Part shown: positions 17,799 through 26,806 of the stretch, piece after piece
Layout: the number at the start of each line of letters is the position of its first letter
How positions within the stretch are numbered: position 1 is the stretch's first letter
Source: Roseovarius sp. UBA6167
Lineage (GTDB): Bacteria; Pseudomonadota; Alphaproteobacteria; Rhodobacterales; Rhodobacteraceae
Assembly (NCBI GenBank): GCA_002428225.1
Contig: DIUD01000039.1
Location: 300-34,729, forward strand
Direction: 5' to 3'
Length of the DNA stretch: 34,430 bases
Made by a program: the position numbers and the translations under genes
Notes under the pieces: model-generated
Databases searched by the model: none
The model's input: the letters and a program-made list of their open reading frames with translations, nothing else
Told to the model about the DNA's origin: nothing

Positions 17799-17938
17799 TT
17801 TTCGTTCCATCGCCCGGCATTGTCATTATCCGGCCCCGCGCGCAACCATACGTCCGCCCGCGCGCATTGACAAACCGCAGATTGCGCAAATGACCATGAC
17901 GGCCCGCGCAAAGGCATAGGGGGGCTGGCAACCGGCTA

Positions 17939-17955
17939 AAAAATGTCCCATTTTT
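17939..17955. promoter_or_regulatory. A/T-rich palindrome upstream of the periplasmic sensor-partner gene
   Basis: AAAAATG-TCC-CATTTTT is a perfect 7-bp inverted repeat with a 3-nt spacer, ending 23 bp before the ATG at 17979. It stands out in this GC-rich DNA and lies in the region shared with the divergent response regulator gene. Because NarL-type regulators bind inverted repeats, it may be an operator. As RNA it would form a stem next to the AAGGAG ribosome site, so translational control is also possible. Confidence 0.45.
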
Positions 17956-17978
17956 GCAGCGATAACGAAGGAGAAATA

Positions 17979-18512
17979 ATGACCCGTGAACGGCCCCGCC
18001 TCGCCCGCCTGACATCGCTGGCCAGAGCATGTGCGCTTGTCGTGCTGGCGCTGGCAGCGGCATTTCCCGCGCGCGCAGATCACCCGGGCCTGTTGACAGT
18101 CGATATCGTGGCGCCGGACGGCACACCTGAACGGAGCGTGACATTCGATCACGCCGCGCTTGCCGCTCTGCCTCAGAGCGACTTCACCACCCACACGATC
18201 TGGACGGACGGGCCGCAACATTTCAGCGGCGTCGCCCTTGCCGCGCTGTTCGCGCATCTGGGCGTGACCGCCGAACATGTCGTGCTTGGCGCGGTCAACT
18301 TTTACACGGCCTTTCTGCCCGGTGCCGAGATCGCACCGGATTACCCCGTCATCGCCCATTCCCGCAACGGTGAAAAAATGAGCCTGCGCGACATGGGGCC
18401 GTTCTGGCTGGTCTACAATTACGATGCCGACCCCGCCTTTCGCACGCGGACCACCTACGCCCGCTCGATCTGGCAACTTGACCGTATCACCGTTTATCTC
18501 GCCCCGCCCTGA
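17979..18512 (+). CDS. Exported molybdopterin-oxidoreductase-fold protein without cofactor cysteine
   Basis: A 177-aa protein with an N-terminal signal peptide (positive MTRERPRLARLTSLAR, hydrophobic ALVVLALAAAF, probable cleavage after ARA at residue 33). The mature part has the stretches SGVALAALFAHLG, NFYTAFLP, IAHSRNGEKMSLRDMGPFWL and SIWQLDRITVYL, typical of the small relatives of the sulfite-oxidase/YedY molybdopterin domain. The only cysteine is C18 inside the signal peptide, so the predicted mature protein cannot provide the molybdenum-ligating cysteine of true oxidoreductases. The chosen ATG has a perfect AAGGAG site at 17968-17973; an earlier ATG at 17943 is not favoured. The hybrid kinase gene starts 11 bp after its stop. 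I infer a periplasmic ligand-binding or sensory role; function is otherwise unknown. Confidence 0.82.
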   Translation: MTRERPRLARLTSLARACALVVLALAAAFPARADHPGLLTVDIVAPDGTPERSVTFDHAALAALPQSDFTTHTIWTDGPQHFSGVALAALFAHLGVTAEHVVLGAVNFYTAFLPGAEIAPDYPVIAHSRNGEKMSLRDMGPFWLVYNYDADPAFRTRTTYARSIWQLDRITVYLAPP

Positions 18513-18523
18513 GGCTGCCCCCG

Positions 18524-20623
18524 ATGAACGGCACGAATGATCATCTTTTGCCCGGACGCGACCGACTGGCGCTGGCGCTGCTCGCGGGATTTGCGCTTGC
18601 CTGCATGATCGCGGCGGCGGCGATCACCGTGCAGGTGCTGGGCAAACTGGAGGAATATGGCACTGCCGAGCGCGACAACCTGCCATGGATGCTCTCGCAG
18701 CTCGAGGTGGACCAGATGCGCCTTGAGCTCGCTCTCGAACGGCTCGACCCCACAGATCCCGAGACACCGCGGGCCGCGCGCCGCCAGTTCGACCTGCTCT
18801 ACAGCCGCGCCATGACGCTGCGCACCGGCGCTGCCTACCGGGATATGCTCGGGTCCGATCCGGCCAGGACGGATATACGCAGGATCATCGACATCCTGGG
18901 CGAGATGATGCCGGTGATCGACAGCACCGATGCGGGCATCCTCAACGAGCGCGCCCGGCTTGCCGCCCTGTCCGCCAGCATGAGCCCCCCCATGCGCGCG
19001 CTCGGCTTTCGGGCCATCGTCATCGACGCGCGCCGCGCCGACGCCGAACGCGCGGCGCTCACCTCGCAGATCGTCACGCTGACCGCGCTCAGCCTCGCCA
19101 TGCTGCTGGCGCTCGTGACGGCCCTGGTGCAGCTCTGGCGGCTCTACCGGGGCCGACTCGCCGCCGAGGCCGAGGCCGCCGCCGCGCGCGAGCGCGAGCT
19201 GGAGGCGTTCGAGACGCGCGCGCGCTTTCTCGGCATGATCAGCCACGAGATGCGCACCCCGCTCAATGGCCTTCTGGGCGCGCTGGAATTGCTGGAGGAC
19301 AGCCTGCTCGAGCCTGAACAGGCGCGCTTTGCGCGCATCATGCGCGCCTCGGGGACACAGCTGCGCACCCATATCGACGAGGCGCTCGACGGGCTTCAGG
19401 CCGAGGCGGGCGCGATCCAGCTGCGCCCGGCGCCCTTCGATCTCGATGCCCTTCTCGCCGAGTTGCTCGAGGGCCAGCGCGCCACCGCCGAGGCGCGCGG
19501 CAACCGGCTCGTGCTTGTGCTGCCCGAGGGCGGCATGGGTCATGTCCTGGGCGACCGCCAGCGGCTGTCGCAGGTGCTGCTCAACCTCATCTCCAACGCC
19601 ATCAAGTTCACCTACCGCGGCACCGTCACCCTCACGGCGGAACGCTCCGGCGGCACCTGCACGGCGTTTCATGTCCGCGATACCGGCATCGGTATTGCCG
19701 CGGCCGATCTGCCGCATGTGTTCGATGATTTCGTCCGCCTGCCCCCGCCCGACGGCACCGCCCGCGAGGGCAGCGGGCTTGGCCTTGGTATCGCGCGCCA
19801 TCTGGTCACGCTCATGGACGGGCGGATCGAGGCCGAGAGCCGCCCCGGCAAGGGCAGCCTGTTCACCGTCCGCCTTGCGCTGCCCGAGGCCGCCCCGCCC
19901 GAGACCCTGCCCCGCCCGTCGCGCGCGCTGCGCATACTCGTGGTCGAGGACGCGCCCGCCAGCCGCATGGTCCTGACCGCCATGCTGGCGCGCGACGGGC
20001 ACACGGCGATCCTCGCCCATGACGGCATCGACGGCGTGCGACAGGCGTCCCGCGCCCCGGTCGATCTGATCCTGATGGATCTCGACATGCCGCGCCTCGA
20101 CGGGGCCGAGGCCACCCGCCGCATCCGCGAGGGCGACGGCCCGAACGCCCGCACCCCCATCGTTGTGCTCACCGCCCATTATGGCGCCGCGACCGGGGCG
20201 TGGCTCCGCACCGCGGGGGTCGATGCCATCGAGACCAAGCCGCTCACGCGCGAGCGGCTGCGCGCGCTGCTCGCCCGCACGAAATCCGTTCCATCGCTCA
20301 TCGACGAGGCCCATCTCGCGCAGCTGGCCGAAAGCCTGCCCCCGACGCAGCTTGCCACCGTGCTCGAAGGGCTGCACAGTGAAGCCGAGGCCCTCCTCGC
20401 CCTGACCGGGGATGCCCCGCCCGACCGCTTGCGCAGCCTCACCCACAGCCTCGCCGGAATCGCCGCCACCTGCGGCGCACCCGCGCTCCACGCCCATCTC
20501 GCCCGGATCGAGGCCGCGCTCGACGCGCAGGACGCAGGCGACGTGCGCGCCCTGCTCGCCGCCCTGCCCGCGCTCTGGCAAGCCACGCGCGCGACGCTCC
20601 GGGCTTACCGCAGCGCCGCCTGA
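18524..20623 (+). CDS. Hybrid sensor histidine kinase with receiver and Hpt domains
   Basis: A 699-aa inner-membrane kinase. Two membrane helices (about 14-38 and 184-206) bracket a periplasmic loop of about 140 residues that looks mainly helical (for example LSQLEVDQMRLELALERLD). After a coiled linker come HisKA with SHEMRTPLNG (H241), HATPase with N358 (LISNAIKF), DTGIG (386-390) and GSGLGLG (416-422), a receiver domain with LMDLDMP (D519) and TKP (K572), and a C-terminal Hpt domain with LTHSLAGIA (H641). The phosphorelay would run H241, D519, H641, then the divergent NarL-type regulator (D54). The gene directly follows the exported molybdopterin-fold protein, a likely partner of the periplasmic loop. 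The signal is unknown. Confidence 0.93.
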   Translation: MNGTNDHLLPGRDRLALALLAGFALACMIAAAAITVQVLGKLEEYGTAERDNLPWMLSQLEVDQMRLELALERLDPTDPETPRAARRQFDLLYSRAMTLRTGAAYRDMLGSDPARTDIRRIIDILGEMMPVIDSTDAGILNERARLAALSASMSPPMRALGFRAIVIDARRADAERAALTSQIVTLTALSLAMLLALVTALVQLWRLYRGRLAAEAEAAAARERELEAFETRARFLGMISHEMRTPLNGLLGALELLEDSLLEPEQARFARIMRASGTQLRTHIDEALDGLQAEAGAIQLRPAPFDLDALLAELLEGQRATAEARGNRLVLVLPEGGMGHVLGDRQRLSQVLLNLISNAIKFTYRGTVTLTAERSGGTCTAFHVRDTGIGIAAADLPHVFDDFVRLPPPDGTAREGSGLGLGIARHLVTLMDGRIEAESRPGKGSLFTVRLALPEAAPPETLPRPSRALRILVVEDAPASRMVLTAMLARDGHTAILAHDGIDGVRQASRAPVDLILMDLDMPRLDGAEATRRIREGDGPNARTPIVVLTAHYGAATGAWLRTAGVDAIETKPLTRERLRALLARTKSVPSLIDEAHLAQLAESLPPTQLATVLEGLHSEAEALLALTGDAPPDRLRSLTHSLAGIAATCGAPALHAHLARIEAALDAQDAGDVRALLAALPALWQATRATLRAYRSAA

Positions 20624-20710
20624 GCGCAGGCTCAAAGGGATTTGCCTTTCACCCGACCTGGGATAGTTTTACGCAGGACCGGCGCAACGCCTACGAAGGA
20701 TCGCCCAGAC

Positions 20711-21823
20711 ATGTCTTTGTTCAAACAGTTTCTGATCCTCTTGCTCCTCGCCGGGGCAGGCTTTGGCGGCTATCAATACATGCGCGGCAATCTTGCCGAT
20801 GACAATGCCTCCGCCGCCGGGCAACAGGGCCCGCACCCGATCAGCGTCGAGCTGGCCCGCGCGACGCCGCGGATCATGCAGCGCACCATCGAGGCCGTTG
20901 GCACCACCCGCGCGCTGCGCTCGGTCGAAATCGTGCCCGAGGCCGATGGTCGCCTTGTCGAGCTCAACATCACCCCCGGCACCCGCGTGACCCAAGGCCA
21001 GATCCTCGCCCGGCTCGATGAAGAGATCGAGCGCGCCAATCTCGCGCAGGCCGAGGCGGTGCTGACCGAGCGCCACCAGTCGCTCGAGCGCGTCCGCACA
21101 CTGCGCCGGACCAATGCCGTCTCGCAGGCCGCGCTGGAAGATGCCATCGCCCGCGCGGCCGAAGCCGAGGCCGAGGCCGATCGCGCCCGCCGCCGCCTCG
21201 CGGACCGCACCATCACCGCGCCGTTCGACGGCGTCGTGGGGCTCACGAGCCATGATGTCGGCGCGCGCGTCTCCGCGGGCGAGGTGCTCACCCGGCTCGA
21301 CGATCTGAGCAAGGTGGAGGTGGAATTTTCGCTCCCCGAGACCATCTTTGCGCAGGTCATGCCGGGCCAGACCGTCGTCGCGCGCGCCGCCGCCTTTCCC
21401 GAACACGGCTTCACCGGCACCATCACTGCCGTTGACAGCCGCATCGACCCGGTCGGCCGCGCCTTTCGCACCCGCGCCGTGATCCCCAACCCCGACAGCA
21501 CCCTGCCCGCGGGCATGTTCCTCTCGCTCACGCTTGTCCTTGCCGAGACCGAGAACACTGTCGTGCCCGAAGAGGCGATCGTGTTCGAAGCCGCGCAGAC
21601 CTATGTCTTCGTCGCCGAAGAGGGCGTGGCCAGGCGGCGCACCGTCGTCACCGGACAGCGCCGCGACGGGGTGATTGCGATCACCTCGGGCCTCGTGGCC
21701 GGTGAGGAGGTCATCGTTCGCGGGCTCGCGCGGGCGCGCGACGGCGCGCCCCTCAACATCGTCGCACGCGACCGCGATGCCACCGCCGAAAGCAGCGCAA
21801 CCGCCCCGGAGCAGCCGACATGA
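20711..21823 (+). CDS. RND efflux periplasmic adaptor (membrane fusion protein)
   Basis: A 370-aa adaptor linking an inner-membrane RND pump to an outer-membrane channel. It has an N-terminal membrane anchor (FKQFLILLLLAGAGFGGYQY) with no lipobox cysteine. The first lipoyl half carries VEIVPEADGRLVELNI, then a coiled-coil hairpin (about 105-165, IERANLAQAEAVLTERHQSL through AEAEADRARRRL), the second lipoyl half TITAPFDGVVGL, and beta-barrel and membrane-proximal parts with GMFLSLTL. The ATG at 20711 follows AAGGA about 10 nt upstream; the longer frame from 20642 lacks similarity. Its stop overlaps the pump ATG (ATGA). No outer-membrane channel gene is adjacent, so it probably uses a TolC-type protein made elsewhere. 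Confidence 0.94.
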   Translation: MSLFKQFLILLLLAGAGFGGYQYMRGNLADDNASAAGQQGPHPISVELARATPRIMQRTIEAVGTTRALRSVEIVPEADGRLVELNITPGTRVTQGQILARLDEEIERANLAQAEAVLTERHQSLERVRTLRRTNAVSQAALEDAIARAAEAEAEADRARRRLADRTITAPFDGVVGLTSHDVGARVSAGEVLTRLDDLSKVEVEFSLPETIFAQVMPGQTVVARAAAFPEHGFTGTITAVDSRIDPVGRAFRTRAVIPNPDSTLPAGMFLSLTLVLAETENTVVPEEAIVFEAAQTYVFVAEEGVARRRTVVTGQRRDGVIAITSGLVAGEEVIVRGLARARDGAPLNIVARDRDATAESSATAPEQPT

Positions 21824-24800
21824 CCCTCTCCGACATCTCCGTGCGCCGCCCCGTGCTTGCTGCCGTGGCGAGCCTTCTGATCATCATATTCGGCCTCGCC
21901 GCGCTGCGCGACCTGCCGGTGCGCGAACTGCCCGACGTGGACAATTCCGTGGTCACCGTCACCACCACCTATCGCGGCGCCGCGCCCGAGGTGATCGATA
22001 CCGACATCACCGAGACGGTGGAGGGGGCCGTCGCCTCGATTTCCGGCATCCGCACCATCACCTCGGAGAGCCGTCAGGGCCGCTCTCGCGTGACCATAGA
22101 ATTCGAGACCGGGGTGGATATCGACGTCGCCGCCAACGATGTGCGCGACGCGGTGGGGCGGGTGCGCGGCGAGTTGCCCGACGAGGCCGACGAGCCGCAG
22201 GTGGTCAAGAGCGACGCCGACGCCGACCCGGTCATGCGCCTCGCCATCACCTCGGACCGGATGACCACAGCCGAGATCACCGATTATATCGACCGCTTCA
22301 TCGCCGACCGGATCGCCACGCTTGACGGGGTGGCCAATGTCGAACTTTCGGGCGACCGGCCCTTTGCCATGCGCATCTGGCTCGACCGGCGCGCGCTCGC
22401 CGCGCGCAACCTGACCGTCGCCGATGTCGAGGCGGCGCTGCGCCGCGCCAATGTGGAGCTGCCCGCGGGCGAAGTGGAATCCTTCAACCGGCAGCTCACC
22501 GTGCGCCTCAACAGCCGCCTCGCCAGCGTCGAGGATTTCCGCGACGTGGTGCTCGACCGGGTGGCGGGCTATCCGGTGCGCCTGGGCGATGTGGCGCGGA
22601 TCGAGCCGGGCGTGGCCGACGATTCCACCGTCGTGCGCACCAACGGCACCGAGGCCGTGGGCCTGTCGGTGCTGCGCCAGAGCCAATCGAACACGCTGGC
22701 CATCTCCAATGCCGTGCACGCCGAGATCGCAGCACTTGCCCCCACCCTGCCCGAGGGGATGACGATCATCGTCAATTCCGATGACGCGCTTTTCGTCGGG
22801 GCCTCGATCCGCGAGGTCGTCACGGCGCTGTTCATCTCGCTCGCGCTCGTGATCGGGGTGATCCTCGTCTTTCTGCGCAGCCTGCGCGCCACGCTTATCC
22901 CCGCGATCACCATTCCCGTGGCGCTTATCGGCACGTTTCTGCTGATCGGTCTGTGGGGGTTTTCGCTGAACACGCTGACGCTTCTGGCGCTGCTGCTGGC
23001 CATCGGCCTCGTGGTGGATGACGCCATCGTGGTGCTGGAAAACATCCAGCGTCGCATCGAGGACGGCGAAACGGTCATCGTGGCCAGCCTCAAGGGCGCG
23101 CGGCAGGTAACCTTCGCGGTCATCGCCACCTCGCTCACGCTGATCGCGGTCTTCGTGCCGCTGTCGTTCATGCCCGGCCAGGTCGGGCGGCTGTTTGTGG
23201 AATTCGGCTGGGTCATGGCGGGCACGGTGGCGATTTCGACCTTCGTCGCACTCACCGCCTGCCCGGCGCTCGCCTCCAAGGTGCTGAGCGCGCGCGCGCC
23301 GCGCGCCCCGGGCGATACCGCACCGCGCCGCGCCCCCGTCATCCAGCGCGCCTATCGCGCGCTTCTCACCCGTGCCATCGCCATGCCGCTGGTGGTGCTG
23401 TCGGTGGCGCTTGCCGTCACCGCGGGCGCGGCGCTGTTTTATGACAAGCTGCCGAGCGAGCTTGCCCCGCGCGAGGATCGCGGCGTGGGCTTCGTGCCCT
23501 TGACCGCGCCCCAGGGTTCGACCGTGGCCCATTCCGACATGGCCGCCAGACAGGTCGAAGAACTCCTGCAACCCTATCTCGACAGCGGCGAGATCGAGAC
23601 GGTGCTTTCCTTCACCGGCTGGGGCGGGCGGCCATGGCGCTCGTTCGTGGTGTTCCGCCTCGCGCCCTGGGAAGAGCGCGACCGCCCGGTTTCGGCCATG
23701 GTCAGCGAACTGGCCCCGCAAATGAACAATGTCACCATCGCGCGCGGCTTTCCGGTGACGCCTGCCGGGCTTGGCCTTCGCGGCAACTCGACGCCCGTGC
23801 GGGTGGTGATCGGCGGCCCCGATTTCGAGAGCGTCAAGGTCTGGGCCGGCGAATTGCTGCGCCGCGCCGAAGAGGTCGAGGGGCTGGTGAACCCCGAGAT
23901 CAACTTCGAGCAGAACCTGCCGCAGCTCGACATCAACATCGACCGCGCCCGCGCCGACGATCTGGGCATCTCGGCCGATGTGATCGCGGCCACGCTGCAA
24001 ACCATGCTCGCCTCGCGCGAGGTGACCACCTTCGTCAGCCGGGGCCGCGAATATCCCGTGCTGGTGCAGGCCGAGCTGTCGGACCGCCGCACCCCCACCG
24101 ATATCGAGAACATCTTCGTGCGCGCGGGCGACGGTGTCACGCTCGTGCCGCTTGGCGCGCTCGTGACCCTGACCGAGAACGCCGCCGCCCCCTCGCTCCA
24201 GCGGTTCGATCGCCTGCCCTCGATCCAGCTTTCCGGCGCGCTCGCCCCGGACGCGGAACTTGGCACCGTGCTCGACCGGCTGGAAGCGATCGCCGCCGAG
24301 ATCCTGCCCCCCGAGGCCAAACTCGGCTATGACGGCCAGTCGCGCACCTACAAGGACACGTCCGGCGGGGTCGGCGTGGTGTTCGTGCTCGCGCTGATCA
24401 TCGTCTATCTGGTGCTCGCCGCGCAATTCGAGAGCTTTCTGCACCCGGTGGTGATCATGCTCACCGTGCCCATCGGCATCGCGGGGGCAATCTATGCCAT
24501 GGCTCTTGGCGGGCTGTCGCTCAATGTCTATAGCCAGATCGGGATCATATTGCTGATCGGCCTCATTGCCAAGAACGGCATCCTGATCGTCGAGTTCGCC
24601 AACCAGTTGCGCGACGAGGGCCTCGGCGTGCGCGAGGCGGTGATCGAGGCATCGGTGCTGCGCCTGCGCCCGATCATGATGACCGCGATCTCGACCATCC
24701 TCGGCGCGCTGCCGCTGGTGCTGGCCAGCGGCGCCGGGGCCGAGAGCCGAAGCGCCGTGGGCACGGTGATCATCGCGGGGCTGGGGCTGGCCTCGTTGAT

Positions 24801-24918
24801 GATGCTGTTCGTCACGCCGGTTCTTTACGACTTGCTTGCACGTTTCACCCGCCCGCGCGGGGCCATCGAGACGGCGCTCGAGGCCGAGCTTTCCGCCGCC
24901 GCCCATCCAGCCGAGTGA
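21820..24918 (+). CDS. RND-family efflux pump permease (HAE1 type)
   Basis: A 1032-aa inner-membrane proton-driven exporter of the AcrB/MexB superfamily. The start MTLSDISVRRPVLAAVASLL is the usual first membrane helix. Two large periplasmic loops flank helices 2-6 and 8-12. The proton-relay aspartates are D400 and D401 in LVVDDAIVVLENI (AcrB D407/D408), and the partner lysine K918 is in GLIAKNGILIVEF (AcrB K940). Length matches the family. It overlaps the adaptor gene by 4 bp, so the two are translationally coupled; tamA follows after 84 bp. Substrate cannot be read from sequence; multidrug, solvent or lipid-like compounds are possible. No local TetR-type repressor is present. Confidence 0.95.
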   Translation: MTLSDISVRRPVLAAVASLLIIIFGLAALRDLPVRELPDVDNSVVTVTTTYRGAAPEVIDTDITETVEGAVASISGIRTITSESRQGRSRVTIEFETGVDIDVAANDVRDAVGRVRGELPDEADEPQVVKSDADADPVMRLAITSDRMTTAEITDYIDRFIADRIATLDGVANVELSGDRPFAMRIWLDRRALAARNLTVADVEAALRRANVELPAGEVESFNRQLTVRLNSRLASVEDFRDVVLDRVAGYPVRLGDVARIEPGVADDSTVVRTNGTEAVGLSVLRQSQSNTLAISNAVHAEIAALAPTLPEGMTIIVNSDDALFVGASIREVVTALFISLALVIGVILVFLRSLRATLIPAITIPVALIGTFLLIGLWGFSLNTLTLLALLLAIGLVVDDAIVVLENIQRRIEDGETVIVASLKGARQVTFAVIATSLTLIAVFVPLSFMPGQVGRLFVEFGWVMAGTVAISTFVALTACPALASKVLSARAPRAPGDTAPRRAPVIQRAYRALLTRAIAMPLVVLSVALAVTAGAALFYDKLPSELAPREDRGVGFVPLTAPQGSTVAHSDMAARQVEELLQPYLDSGEIETVLSFTGWGGRPWRSFVVFRLAPWEERDRPVSAMVSELAPQMNNVTIARGFPVTPAGLGLRGNSTPVRVVIGGPDFESVKVWAGELLRRAEEVEGLVNPEINFEQNLPQLDINIDRARADDLGISADVIAATLQTMLASREVTTFVSRGREYPVLVQAELSDRRTPTDIENIFVRAGDGVTLVPLGALVTLTENAAAPSLQRFDRLPSIQLSGALAPDAELGTVLDRLEAIAAEILPPEAKLGYDGQSRTYKDTSGGVGVVFVLALIIVYLVLAAQFESFLHPVVIMLTVPIGIAGAIYAMALGGLSLNVYSQIGIILLIGLIAKNGILIVEFANQLRDEGLGVREAVIEASVLRLRPIMMTAISTILGALPLVLASGAGAESRSAVGTVIIAGLGLASLMMLFVTPVLYDLLARFTRPRGAIETALEAELSAAAHPAE

Positions 24919-25002
24919 TTTTCCGCCCAACCCGCCACACCCGCTCTGGCCATTCGCGCGCCCGGATGCGATAGAATTGCAGGGTGTGCCGGGGGGTGTG
25001 TC

Positions 25003-26805
25003 ATGCGGGTCGTTCTCGCGGGAATGGGTCTTTTCGCGGCGGCGGCGCTCGGCCTCGCCGCCCTTCCCGCGTTGTCCGCCGATGTGCGCCTTGAGACGCC
25101 CGGCGCGTCGAGAAATTTCAACACGTCCCTGCGCAACGGCTCGCTCAGCGTCGCCACCGCCGCACAGGAAGACGCCACAGCGCAGGACCTCCTTGCCGCG
25201 GCGCAAGCCGATTACGCGCGGCTTCTGGGGGTGCTCTATGGCGAGGGCTTTTACAGTGGCACCATCTCGATCCGGGTGGACGGGCGCGAGGCGGCCGACA
25301 TTCCGCCCCTGTCCGCCCCGAGCGAAATCCGGCGTATCGAAATCGAAATCGAGCGCGGCCGCCGCTTTACCTTCGGGCGCGCCGAGGTGGTCCCGCTCGC
25401 TCCGGGCACCGTCCTGCCAGCAGAGTTCCGCCCCGGCGAGGACGCGCGCGGCACGCTCATCGGCACAGCGGCGCGCGCGGGGGTCACCGGCTGGCGCGAC
25501 GCCGGCCATGCCAGGGCCACCGTGGCCGGTCAGGACATCGTGGCCGACCACGCCCGCGCCACGCTTGATGCGGCCATCGCCCTTGCCCCCGGTCCGCGCC
25601 TGCGCTTCGGCGATCTGCGCATCCGGCGCAGCGACCCCCCGAGCCGTGTGCGCGAAGACCGCATTCGCGCCATCGCCGGGCTGCCCACGGGCGAGACATT
25701 CTCGCCCGCGCTGCTTGACAAATCCGCCAACCGCCTGCGCCGCACCGGCGCGTTCAGCTCGGTCGGCCTGACCGAGGCCGAGACCCCCAATCCCGACGGC
25801 ACGCTCGACATCGAGGCCCGCGTGAGCGACGCGAGGCCCCGCCGCATCGGCGCGGGGGCCGAGCTGTCCACCTCCGAAGGCGTCACCCTCTCGGGCTACT
25901 GGCTGCACCGCAACCTGCGGGGCGGCGCGGAACGGCTGCGCATCGACGCGCTGATCGGCGGCCTGGGCGGCGATTCGGGCGGCGAGGATTTCCGCCTCGG
26001 CATCCGCCTCGACCGGCCCGCGACGTTTACCCCCGATACCGGGGCTTTCGTCTATGCCATCGCCGAGGACAACAACGAGCCCGATTACAGCGAGCGCAAG
26101 GCCGAGATCGGTGGCGGTCTTACCCATATCTTTTCCGACACGCTCTCGGGCGAGCAGGCGCTCGCCCTTCGCTATTCCAAAATCAGCGACGACCTGGGCA
26201 CGCGCACGCTCTCGCATATCCTTCTGCCCGCGCGCCTGACATGGGACCGGCGCGACGACCCGCTCAACCCCACCGGCGGGCTTTATCTCGACCTGTCGGC
26301 CACCCCCTTCGTCAGCCCCGACAAGGGCAGCGCCGGCAGCCGCTTCTTCGTCGATCTGCGCGACTACCTCACCTTTGGCGAGACCCGCCGCGTGACGCTT
26401 GCGGGGCGCGCGCAACTGGGCTCCGTGGCGGGCGGCGATTTCATCGACCTGCCCGCCGACACGCTGTTCTGGTCGGGCGGCGCGGGCACGGTGCGCGGCC
26501 AGGGCTACCAGAACCTCGGCGTCGATCTGGCCCCCGGCATCACTGTGGGCGGGCGCTCTTTCCTCGGGCTGTCCGGCGAGCTGCGCACCATGGTCACAGA
26601 CAGCATTCAGGCCGTGGCCTTCGCCGATGCCGGTTTCATCGGCGAGGATGCGACCGGCGGCGGGCGCGGCGACTGGCAGGGCGGCGCGGGGTTGGGCGCG
26701 CGCTATTTCACCGCCGTGGGGCCGGTTCGCGTCGACCTGGCGACGCCGCTCGACGACGCAGGCTCGCAATTTGAAATCTATATCGGCATCGGGCAGGCGT
26801 TCTGA
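25003..26805 (+). CDS. tamA: Outer-membrane assembly protein TamA (BamA/Omp85 family)
   Basis: A 600-aa outer-membrane barrel protein. A signal peptide (MRVVLAGMGLFAAAALGLAA, cleavage near ALSA) is followed by periplasmic POTRA domains over about residues 60-300 (LYGEGFYSGTISIRVDG, RFTFGRAEVVPL, LRFGDLRIR, DKSANRLRRTGAFSSV). The C-terminal Omp85 barrel (about 300-600) has GVTLSGYWLHRNLRGGAERL, TWDRRDDPLNPTGGLYLD and VRGQGYQNLG, and ends in a terminal phenylalanine typical of barrel proteins. With TamB it forms a trans-envelope complex implicated in autotransporter assembly and anterograde phospholipid transport. tamB starts one base after its stop. Confidence 0.95.
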   Translation: MRVVLAGMGLFAAAALGLAALPALSADVRLETPGASRNFNTSLRNGSLSVATAAQEDATAQDLLAAAQADYARLLGVLYGEGFYSGTISIRVDGREAADIPPLSAPSEIRRIEIEIERGRRFTFGRAEVVPLAPGTVLPAEFRPGEDARGTLIGTAARAGVTGWRDAGHARATVAGQDIVADHARATLDAAIALAPGPRLRFGDLRIRRSDPPSRVREDRIRAIAGLPTGETFSPALLDKSANRLRRTGAFSSVGLTEAETPNPDGTLDIEARVSDARPRRIGAGAELSTSEGVTLSGYWLHRNLRGGAERLRIDALIGGLGGDSGGEDFRLGIRLDRPATFTPDTGAFVYAIAEDNNEPDYSERKAEIGGGLTHIFSDTLSGEQALALRYSKISDDLGTRTLSHILLPARLTWDRRDDPLNPTGGLYLDLSATPFVSPDKGSAGSRFFVDLRDYLTFGETRRVTLAGRAQLGSVAGGDFIDLPADTLFWSGGAGTVRGQGYQNLGVDLAPGITVGGRSFLGLSGELRTMVTDSIQAVAFADAGFIGEDATGGGRGDWQGGAGLGARYFTAVGPVRVDLATPLDDAGSQFEIYIGIGQAF

Positions 26806-26806
26806 G

